A stretch of DNA of 64,000 nucleotides from Clitopilus passeckerianus. Its lineage: Eukaryota; Basidiomycota; Agaricomycetes; Agaricales; Entolomataceae. The notes beneath the pieces are model-generated. The model saw nothing but the letters and a program-made list of their open reading frames with translations. It was not told the origin of the DNA and did not search any database. Shown here one piece after another: positions 24,083 to 33,181 of the stretch. The stretch is taken from positions 1,550,001 through 1,614,000 of the forward strand of contig CALYLX010000128.1 of assembly GCA_944990035.1 (NCBI GenBank), written 5' to 3'. The translations under genes were made by a program, and so were the position numbers. Within the stretch, counting starts at the first letter, position 1; each line of letters opens with the position of its first letter.

Positions 24083-26349
24083 TCAATGATGCTTCTTCTT
24101 TGTGATCACCGTCTTGAGTTTCTGGAAGTTCGGGGTGCCAAGACCAGTGACTGGGTCCCAACCAGCAGTAGCCTATTTTCCAGTCAGCATGTAGAAGACT
24201 ATATTGTACGAGCTTGACTCACGTTGAATCCGGTTGTACCACAACCAGAGTTGTGTCCGATGGTGATATCATTGAACGTAGCAGCGGCCTCCGAAGAATA
24301 CAGCAGGGGGTTCAAGAAGCCGAGAGGAGGGAGGCCCTTGAGGAGGCGAGCATCGTTCAAGAGTGCCACAATACCTGCGAATGCGGGGGAAGATGCTGAC
24401 GTGCCGCCAATGAGGACAGGTCTGCCTTGCCAGTAAATCTTGTAGCGGTCACTTTGGGCGGCAACGTCGGGGAAGCCTCGCCCAGCCCTACGGAAAGTGT
24501 CATCGCTGAGGTAGAAGTTACAACATGTCTTGACTTACGGGTTGTAGAGATTCTTGTATGTTCCTGGAGCGAGCTTGCTGAGGTATTTCTTGACAGCCTT
24601 CTCCTGATATGAAGGGCGTTCAAACTGACATCGAAAAGGAGTTAGTGAGCTTGTTCTCTCCCATATCCATTCCTGCTCACGTAGTCACTGAAGCCACCGC
24701 CAGAGTAGAAGCGAGAGACGGCAACTTCTGGGTACTGAACGGTTCCACCGACTGAGGTTACGCTGGGAATTTAGGTCAGTTTTCGTTGGCATAGCACGTT
24801 GCCCGTAGCTTCTTACAATGGGCACCTGTATCGATAGAATTCTTAGTAGAGTGATTTCGGGAGTGTGAATATGGGACGTACGTTGAAGGGAAGATAGGGA
24901 CAAATCTGGTGCGGTTAGTGCCGTCATTGGTGAAGCATTGCTGGAGTGCGGGGTCCTCTTCGTTATCACCGACACCCCAGTCACCTGAAGAAAATAGCAG
25001 AGAGACGCCACGAGCTCCTAGCTGGGCGAAGCTCTGGCAAGCACGTTTGGCGTAGCTCCGGGGAACTAGGGAAAATGGAATAAGTATTTGGCTCGGGTGA
25101 GATATCGAAGGCAATCACCTGTCTGCTCATCATCACCGTAGCTGGTTGAGATGGACAAAGGGGGATTCTTCTGCTTGAGCACGAAGTCAAGCCAGTCAGC
25201 ATAAGGCTCGTTCGTGTTATCTGGAGTAAGGACATCGGGGTTGAAAGGTGGGCTGCCACCAGTTGACCAGAAGGTTGCCTGGCAAATGCAAAGAGTGAGT
25301 ATATGTGGCCGGGGAATATTGAGTGAACTGTAACGCACAGGGATCGGGTGAGCGATGCCGAAGGCGAATTGGACGTCGAGGTTAGCCTCAAGACCAGCGT
25401 CGGTTAGGTTCTGAGGATTCTGGCCGCCGTGCACGGAGTAATACTTGTATGTGGAGTTCAACGCATCTGGGCGTTGCTCTGCATAGAAAGATTGGAGATC
25501 CTGGTTATTGGCATACTCTTCCAAGTAGCCAGTGATGCCAATCGAGTTGCCTTTTGCCTTCGGAACGTAGTCTTCAAAGTTGTACAATTGGCGTAAGCAG
25601 GAGATTGTGATAGTGGTGTTGCAGCTTGGGTCCACAGCACTGGCAGGTGCTTTGGCTGCTGCTGCCGCTAGAATATTAGCGGGTGCAACCTCAGAGATGT
25701 CGGTATTCGAGGACCAGAAAATTGTGGACTTCATCCTTTTGAACTGCCCGAACATCGTGGTGGGTTGGATGACATCGACATGGTCGTGAATGTGTTCAGG
25801 AAGGCTGTAGCTCGTCGTTCTGACAATGTAGTCACCACTCTCTGCGTGCTTCCAGACGTTGTAGGTCTAGGTCATATAGTCAGATAACGTTGGTTGTAAG
25901 CTCATTTAATGACTTACTGTGCCCAACATCTTCTCTGCCACGGCGACGGGTACCGTCAAAGTGACCCAGTCCCTAGCAGGAGAGCGTGTAATGTCCTCTT
26001 CTCCAAAGCCATGAAGGCTCAGCCATTCGTCAATGGCGTCGATGCTCTCAGGATGCGGAGCCACGAGGGCCTCGACTTCTTCCTTGGAAAGGTGGGCGCC
26101 ATAACGAGTGTGTTCGGGGTCACTAATTTCGTATAGATGTTTCTCCAACTCGGGAAAGTTAGGCTGGGGAAGACCAATACGAAGAATGATCTTGTGGTCA
26201 GCTGGGGGTACACCGTGCTTGACCCATCCGCGAGGGGCAGTGACGGACTCTTTGAGCTTGTAGTCGAAGGAGCGCGCTTGGGGGCCAGGCGCAGCTAGGG
26301 CGACAGACAAAGAGACGCAGAAGAGCCCACAGTATGAGAACAAACGCAT
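24083..26349 (-). CDS. S53 sedolisin (tripeptidyl-peptidase-like), paralog 1
   Basis: Secreted acid serine-carboxyl peptidase, predicted to degrade protein outside the cell. Exons in order 26349-25918, 25866-25339, 25278-25119, 25065-24882, 24825-24817, 24762-24681, 24624-24539, 24487-24223, 24172-24083; 611 aa, fully in frame. Signal peptide [19 protein letters not shown], then a pro-kumamolisin activation domain (about 30-200). Catalytic set: Glu304 and Asp308 in EANLD, Asp402 in SSGDWG, Ser524 in GGTSASSP. Calcium-site residues are present in FNDIT and AGWDP. Exon 5 is only 9 nt and encodes the centre of [16 protein letters not shown] box lies about 45 bp upstream. Leftmost and last-transcribed member of a four-gene tandem; intact and presumably active. 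Confidence 0.93.
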
Positions 26350-26390
26350 ATCGTCGATGTTCGGGACCTTTCAAGCAAAGACCAGAACAA

Positions 26391-26397
26391 CTTTATA
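26391..26397 (-). promoter_or_regulatory. TATA box of S53 paralog 1
   Basis: TATAAAG on the minus strand, 42-48 bp upstream of the ATG. The position implies a very short leader. The same element lies at a similar distance in paralog 2, and a weaker version in paralog 3. Confidence 0.55.
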
Positions 26398-27149
26398 CTG
26401 AGGGCCTTCCTGCCAAGAGTTATTACATCTGCTCAGTACTTAATAGACAGGGTCCCACGATCCCAGATTGCACTATTTAATTCCTGATAAGTTCATTGAA
26501 AGAACAGCATGGCGGCATCAGAGATGTTAAATCGTTCGTAGCGACGAGGGCGTTTGAATGATCAGGCCAATCCTTGGCACATTCATTATGGCTTGGCTTA
26601 TCCAGATTAGTGTCCGGCAAACCGCAGTACCTATCTTTCCTCAAATACCCGGATGTACTTGCCGATAGATTCGTAGCCAGTTAACCCTGCGCTTTCAAAC
26701 GATGCAGGTCGCCAAGTCCTTTTGAGTACCATTTTAACAGTACAATGTAGGGCGAGGAACGGCCCACAGTACGACACAAGTCACCAGGTTCTCGAGCTGG
26801 AAACTCGGAGTTCCCAGAGTATTCCGCGGTGAACGAGAGGAATGTGTATGAAGCGACCGACTCAGTGATCGACAATATTGGCAGATCACAATTGAGCAGC
26901 TGAGTAACAACGGATGCCGTCGGCATAGACAGCGAACTGGCGGACCATCCTGGCAATTGGGCTGCTCGCCGGCTTTAGGCCTCGTTTCCCGACTTTTTAT
27001 CGTTTCTCTCGGTACTCGGAATATAGAGTTACAAATTTTGTCATTCGAGTTTTAGTAAATTACAACAGAAAGTACAGAGCGTCCATCAGTAAAGACAGAT
27101 CAGATAATGGTCCCTATAGATAAATAATTCGAGCGTTCGATACAAGCAC
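26398..27149 (-). other. Spacer between S53 paralogs 1 and 2
   Basis: About 750 bp with no supported gene. It holds the promoter of paralog 1 and the 3' end of paralog 2. The three spacers of the array are similar in length (0.75-0.85 kb). I saw no leftover peptidase fragment in it. Confidence 0.5.
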
Positions 27150-29181
27150 TTAGAACCAGTGCTTGGTGACGGTGGTCTTGAGCTTCTGGAAGTCAGGAGT
27201 ACCGAGACCGGTGACTGGGTCCCAACCCTCAGTGGCGTTGAAGCCTTGAGTACCGCATCCGGGGTTCTTACCGCTAACAATATCGGTGAAGTCGTTGGCT
27301 GCAACAGTGTAAAGGAGGGGGTTCAACCATCCGAGAGGCTTTTGCTTATTTTGAAGGCGAGCGTCGTTGAGGAGGGCGACAATGCCAGCGAAGGTCGGGG
27401 AGGAGGCGGAAGTTCCACCAATGGACCTGGGGACACCAGCAAGCCAGATGCGGTAGCGATCACCCTGAGCGGCAACGTCAGGAATACCACGGCCAGCACT
27501 ATGAGCCACGAACAAAGGCGATGAGTTAAAAACGGGACGAAAAAATTCTGTGAAAGCTTACGGATTGTAAAGACCCTTGTAGGTGTCCTTGCCCAACTTC
27601 TTCAAAAAGCGGGAGACTGCGACTTCTTGGTAGAGAGGGCGGGGGAAGTAGTCACTGAAACCACCACCGGAACCAAAGCGGGAGACTGCAACTTCAGGGT
27701 TAATGTTCTGGGTACCACCGACAGAGGTGACGAAGGGGCAGCTAGAAGGCTTGATTTAGCAACTATTATATTGCAGCCATAATGGACAACTTACGAGGCG
27801 GGGAAGAGAGGGATGAATCGGGTGGCGTTGCGGCCATCGTTGGTGAAGCATTGCTGAGTAGCAGGGTCAGCAACATTGTCGCCAACACCGCCGTCACCGG
27901 ATGAGAACAAGAGTGAGACACCACGAGCACCGAGCTGGGCGAACTGAGCGCAGGTGCGGATAGCGTAGCTCTTGGGAATGGTCTGTTCGTGATCTCCATA
28001 ACTCGTGGAGATACTCAAGGGGACATCCTTTTGCTTGAGGACGTAATCGAGCCACTCAGCATAGGGCCTGCAAAAGGTTGGTTAATTGACTGCATGACAG
28101 CAATACCGCGAAAAATACTCACTCGTTCGTGTTCTCAACAGTCTGGACATCAGGCTTGAAGGGAGGGCGGCCTCCAGTGGACCAGAAGGTACCGGGAATG
28201 GGGTACGAGATACCATAAGCGAACTGGACGTCGAGGTTGGCCTCAGCACCAGCTTCCTCGAGAGTCTGATTGTTAAGCCCCCCATTGATAGAGACGTACT
28301 TGAAGGAAGTACCAGAAGCATCGGGGCGCTGCTCTTGGTAGAAGGTCTCGAGATCCTGCAAGTTGGCAAACTGCTCAAGGTACCCGGTGATACCGATACT
28401 GTTTCCCTTAGCTTTAGGGGTGAAGCCAACGGTGTTGTAAAGCTGCTGCAAGCACTTGATAGTGATGGTCTGGTTGCAGCTAGCATCGACAACAGGGGTA
28501 TCAACGGTCTTTGCCAAAGCCTGGATGGCAGGTGCTGCAGGGGCCTCATCATTGAAGGTGAAGGTGGTCTTCAGGTTCTTGAATTGACCGAACATAGTGG
28601 TGGGCTGTATAACGTCGATATGGTCGAGGATGTTTTCGGGGACACTGTAGCTGGTCGTGCGAACGACGGTGTCGCCACTCGTAGTATGCTTGTAGACGTG
28701 ATATTTCTAGAGGAAACTTCAGACCAATGAAGAGGCGCCGAAAGTAGACTTTACTTACAGTATCAAGCATCTTCTCAGCGAGGCTGACTGGCACAGTTAT
28801 AGTGACCCAGTCCCGAGCGGGAGAACGGGAGAAGTCATTAGGGCTGAGACCATGGGATAGGAGCCACTCATCGACGAGATCAACGCTCTCCGGGTGAGGA
28901 GCAACGAGTTCTTCGACTTGCGTCTTGGTGAGATGGTCACCGTAGCGAGGGTGCGTTGGGTCGCTGACCTCGTACAGGTGCTTTTCCAAGATGTGGAAGT
29001 CAGGCTGTGGCAGTCCGACCTTCAAAACAATCTTGTGGTCGGGGTTAGGGTCGCCATGCTTAACCCATCCATGCGGGACGTGGACGGTCTCCTTGACCTT
29101 GTGAGCGCACTTTTGGGGAGCAGCGATGACGCCGGCCACAGAAAGGAGGAGAAGCAGACCACTTTGGGTGATAGGGCGCAT
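27150..29181 (-). CDS. S53 sedolisin, paralog 2
   Basis: Second secreted S53 peptidase. Exons in order 29181-28759, 28706-28123, 28067-27795, 27741-27562, 27498-27150; 602 aa, in frame. Signal peptide [20 protein letters not shown]. Prodomain ends near [19 protein letters not shown]. Catalytic Glu296/Asp300 (EANLD), Asp394 (SSGDGG) and Ser517 (GGTSASSP); calcium-site residues FTDIV and EGWDP. It is the intron-poorest copy: it lacks four or more introns present in its neighbours, including the one that creates the 9-nt microexon, so its codons for [10 protein letters not shown] lie in one exon. It also carries EVAVSRF twice, 23 residues apart, where the other paralogs have it once. TATA box at 29215-29221. 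Confidence 0.93.
27606..27695 (-). repeat. Near-identical 21-bp duplication inside S53 paralog 2
   Basis: Two copies, at 27675-27695 and 27606-27626, match at 20 of 21 bases and both encode EVAVSRF in the same frame. The second copy replaces residues that in paralog 1 read EKAVKKY. This suggests a local copying event within the gene. Confidence 0.7.
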
Positions 29182-29214
29182 GATGGGCTAGAGGATCCGC
29201 TCCTCGAGGACTGG

Positions 29215-29221
29215 CTTTATA
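29215..29221 (-). promoter_or_regulatory. TATA box of S53 paralog 2
   Basis: TATAAAG on the minus strand, 34-40 bp upstream of the ATG at 29181. Confidence 0.55.
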
Positions 29222-29360
29222 CTCTCGAACCCTGGATAGAGTGTCATGAGTACACGAGTAAGGATATGAAGCCCATCAATCTCACGAACTACCCACGGAT
29301 GATGTGGTACCGTGTCGTACCGTCGCTGTTACAGCTTAGAGTGAGTACAAGCATCTTCAT

Positions 29361-29720
29361 ATGCTGTCCAACCTATTATTAGCAACATTATTGCTTGGCT
29401 ACACCTTGGCGCAATTCCTAATGTCGAGCACGACAAGACTCAAGGCCCGGTACCTCAGAGACACACGGAACATAGCGTACCATCTTCACAGGACGCTCAT
29501 AGTATGTATGCAATCTCGTTCCCACCCGATCTTTCACGGTTTTACAGCGGCAGATACTGCTCCAATCCATGTGCTTCCTGTCCTTCGTTCTGTTGAGAAG
29601 GCGGGAGTAGAGATGATATCCCCAACAATTCAAAACGCGGGGCAGTTAGTGACCCTGGAGAACGCCATAGATGGCATGTGCGACGCGTTGTACACAATCG
29701 GACAGTTGCGCTCACGGTGA
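29361..29720 (+). CDS. Possible small secreted protein (doubtful)
   Basis: A 119-codon ATG-to-stop frame in the 830-bp spacer between S53 paralogs 2 and 3, on the strand opposite to the peptidases. It begins MLSNLLLATLLLGYTLAQ, which looks like a signal peptide, then has a mixed body with no recognised domain and few cysteines. No intron or promoter support was found. It may be chance, since hydrophobic starts arise easily in AT-rich spacers. The rest of 29222-30011 shows nothing I can name. Confidence 0.2.
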   Translation: MLSNLLLATLLLGYTLAQFLMSSTTRLKARYLRDTRNIAYHLHRTLIVCMQSRSHPIFHGFTAADTAPIHVLPVLRSVEKAGVEMISPTIQNAGQLVTLENAIDGMCDALYTIGQLRSR

Positions 29721-30011
29721 TATGCAGTCCAACCCAGCAATCGTCAACGCCAGACAACCGCCTAATTCCTTCTAAATCACATTTTCGCTAACGAGCCCGG
29801 ACCTTACCTTGCCGCGTGTATGAACGAACCGATAGGATGTAAATCATGCTCCGCTCAGGTTCCAGGTAATGGTGAAATGGTGGTATCAAGTTGTAAGTGT
29901 GATTAGGGACAAAGAGCGAATTACAGAAGATTAATGACGGTATTTTGATCGATTGTCCGATTTGCACCATGTGCATTCGATCGCCAGAACCACCTTCGTT
30001 CTACATGGCGA

Positions 30012-32332
30012 TCAGTGTGCAAGAACAACCTGGCTCAACTTGCCGAAGTCTGGTGTGCCAAGTCCAGTGACTGTTGATGAAACAAGTAAGTTCCGAGTGC
30101 GATGGCGCATCATGTCAAATACATACCTGGATCCCATCCTGCGGTTGCCTATGACATTAGAAAGAAAGAGCAAAGTCTCGTGAGCTCGAAATACGGGCGG
30201 AGAGGCACGGGTTTACGTACATTGAAACCTTGAGTACCACACCCAGGGTTCTTGCCGATGGTAATGTCGTTAAAGGCATTGGCACCCTTGGAGTAGAGGA
30301 GGGGTTCAAGAAACCGAGTGGCTTTTTGCCATGCGAGAGCCTGACATCGTTAAGGAGCGCCACAAGGCCGGTGAAGGCTGGTGAAGACGCAGATGTACCG
30401 CCGATCAGAATAGGCTTGCCGGAGAGGTAAATTCTATAGCGATCAGACAGAGCCGAAACATCTGGGTAGGCCTACGAAGCTGATTAGCACATGTTCGACA
30501 ATGCAGGATCTGAAAAACGTACTCGGCCGGCCGGGTTGTAGAGACCTTTGTACAGGCCCTTAGGGAGCTTGCTGAGGTATTCATCAACAACCTTCCTCTG
30601 GTAGGAGGGGCGAGGGAACTAGCCGAGGATGATCAGATGTTGAGACGGCACAACGATTCAATACTCACCAGATCACTGAAGCCTCCGCCGGAGTAGAAGC
30701 GGGAGACGGCAACCTCGGGGATAAACGCGGTACCTCCAACAGTGGTGACGCTGACAACATCGTTAATTCGATCCATTCCGTTCATGTCCGGAAAAGCTCT
30801 TACTATGGGCAGCTGCATGTGAATGTGTCAGTGAGAATTGAAGACAGTTGCACGGTAGGATATGTACTTACGAAGCAGGGAAACTCGGCATGAAGTGCGT
30901 AACATTGCGCCCATCGTTGGTCTTGCAAATGGTGGTAGCGGGATCAGGGTTGTTGTCACCAACACCGCCGTCGCCAGAGGAGAACATGAGAGAAACACCA
31001 CGAGCGCCGAGCTGAGCGAATCCAGCACATTCACGGATCATAAGGCTCTTGGGCAGGGTTTGCTCGTCGTCACCATAAGAGGTGGAGATGGCGTGAGGAA
31101 CATCCTCCTGCGTCAGGGCGTACTCCAACCAATCAAGGTAGGGTCTAAATAGGAAACATAAGAATGTAGTTAGGGATCCAAATGTTGGGACATACTCATC
31201 GGAATTGTCGGGAGTGATCAGGTCAGGCTTGAAACCGGTGGTACGACCGGCAGTGGAGTAAAAGGTGCCCTGCATGCGCGTTACTTTCAGCTATACTTCC
31301 CCAGAGCGCGTTGATGACTTACGGGAATAGGGTAGGCGACGCCAAAAGCAAATTGGACGTCCAGGCCAGCCTCAGCACCAGCAATAGTCAAGTTTTGGTC
31401 GTTGATACCTCCCTTGACTGAGACGAACTTGAAGGTCGAGTTAACGGCCTCAGGAACTTGTTCCTTGTAGAAGGACTGAAGATCCTGGATGTTGGCGTAC
31501 TCCTCAAGGTAGCCAGTGATACCAATAGAGTTGCCCTTAGCCTTGGGAACGTAGCCAGCAGCATTATAGAGCTGCTTGATGCAGCTAACAGTGACAGTAG
31601 CATTGCAGCTGGGATCAACAGACACACCATTGTGGGTGTTCACGAATGCTTTTGAAGCAACAGCAGGGGCTTCGGCCTCCTCAGGGTGAAAGAGGTAGGT
31701 TGACTTGAAGCCCTGGAGACGGGCGAACGAGGTAGTAGGCTGAACAAGCTCGACATGCTTGAGGATGTTCTCAGGGAGGCTGTAACTGGTGGTTCGGACG
31801 AGGGTATCGCCGCTATGGTGCTTCCATACGCTGTATTTCTGATGAGAAAGTAGTCATGAGAACATGTTCCGTAAAAATAACATCTCGGGATACCCACAGT
31901 GTCCAGCATTTTCTCCGCGACACTGACGGGCACGGTAATAGTCACCCAGTCCCTGGCAGGAGAACGGGACATGTCGTTCTCGCCAATACCATGGGATGCC
32001 AACCACTCGTTGACAAGATCAACGCTCTCTGGGTGAGGAGCAACCAACTCTTCGACTTCTTCCTTGGAAAGGTGGTCGCCGTAGCGAGCATGATCGGGGT
32101 CGCTGACTTCATAGAGGTGCCTCTCGAGCTCATCGAACCTAGATTGGGGGAGAGCGATGCGCAGGTTAATCCTGTGGTCGGGTGAGGGAGCACCCAAGCG
32201 AGTCCATCCTCGAGGCTCGGTAACACTCTCCTTGACCTTGGAATGGCAAGGAGGGGCTGCGGCAAGGCCACCTTGGAAGGTAGCAGCGATGAGAACGAGA
32301 CTGAGGAGGTTACGGAGGGCAGAGGAACGCAT
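30012..32332 (-). CDS. S53 sedolisin, paralog 3 (frame break)
   Basis: Third secreted S53 peptidase. Exons in order 32332-31898, 31838-31323, 31269-31196, 31144-30872, 30812-30804, 30750-30669, 30618-30523, 30471-30221, 30148-30127, 30070-30012; 605 aa after one added base. Signal peptide from MRSSALRNLLSLVLIAA. Catalytic Glu301/Asp305 in EAGLD, Asp in SSGDGG, Ser in GGTSASSP. Has the 9-nt microexon (30804-30812). One intron falls after NPAGR, where paralogs 1 and 2 instead have one before AGR. The G4 run 30301-30304 should be G5: paralogs 1 and 2 have five G at the same codon, and the extra base gives [20 protein letters not shown]. As written, the protein would lose its calcium site and C-terminus. 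Confidence 0.9.
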
Positions 32333-32382
32333 AGCTAAGGGAGCGGACCGAGGGCTTGAAGTTCATCGCTGTTACTTGGGTG

Positions 32383-32389
32383 TTTATAT
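32383..32389 (-). promoter_or_regulatory. TATA-like element of S53 paralog 3
   Basis: ATATAAA on the minus strand about 50-57 bp upstream of the ATG at 32332. Confidence 0.45.
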
Positions 32390-33181
32390 GGATGTCAAGC
32401 TGGCAATTGCAGGTCGGGCGGCAACAACGCACCCATATGCAGTGTTGATCGCAAGCTATTTTTAGAACACTACGGTCCTAAAAGTATTTTGTGCGGGAAC
32501 CATTCGTTGATCCACTCTTTCTATCCGACAGGTTAGAATCAAAATTTTGTTCCCGTTTCGTTGAGACAAACCTCGAAATATGAGCCTGCTTAGCCTCAAA
32601 GGCGTGGCCGAATTTCTCGCTTCGCATGGCGTTTGGTCGACAAGTTGATAACGCTCCTTGATGCAACATAAACTGGGGTTACGCGTAGAGATGTATCCCA
32701 TTGTGCCGATTCAAGCCGCTGCCCGACGACCTCAACATATATCCAGGGCTGCACTTGGAGCATCGTCGTTCCCTGAGCATGCGGTCACTCTGTCTGCCAT
32801 CGGAGGCCTTGCCTCGCTTACATAGGTCAAGGCAGCTTAGGACACTGCATGATTTTCAGTACATCTGTCAGTGACTGTCAGGCTCTGTCAGGTCGTTGAC
32901 TCTCATGTTGATCGGTATATTTAGCCTGAAGAAATCACATGAGGCTACCTTTCGAAAGGAAGCAGAAGCAGACTACCTGATCGTCAGCGCTTTCTCGGCA
33001 TTCATACAAGCCACAAGTAGTGACGCCACAGTTCCATTATTACTAGTGCACACTTGCAGTGCCAGTAAACTATGAATTGCATACATGCGCCAAGCCAAGA
33101 CTATTCAAGTCAATGTGATACCGACTGCGAGCGTCAAAATTGTAACGAATGGGGTATCAATAAAGTGTGCTATGTTCCGGC
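32390..33181 (-). other. Spacer between S53 paralogs 3 and 4
   Basis: About 790 bp without a supported gene. It contains the upstream region of paralog 3 and the 3' end of paralog 4. No peptidase remnant, repeat or RNA gene was recognised. Confidence 0.5.
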
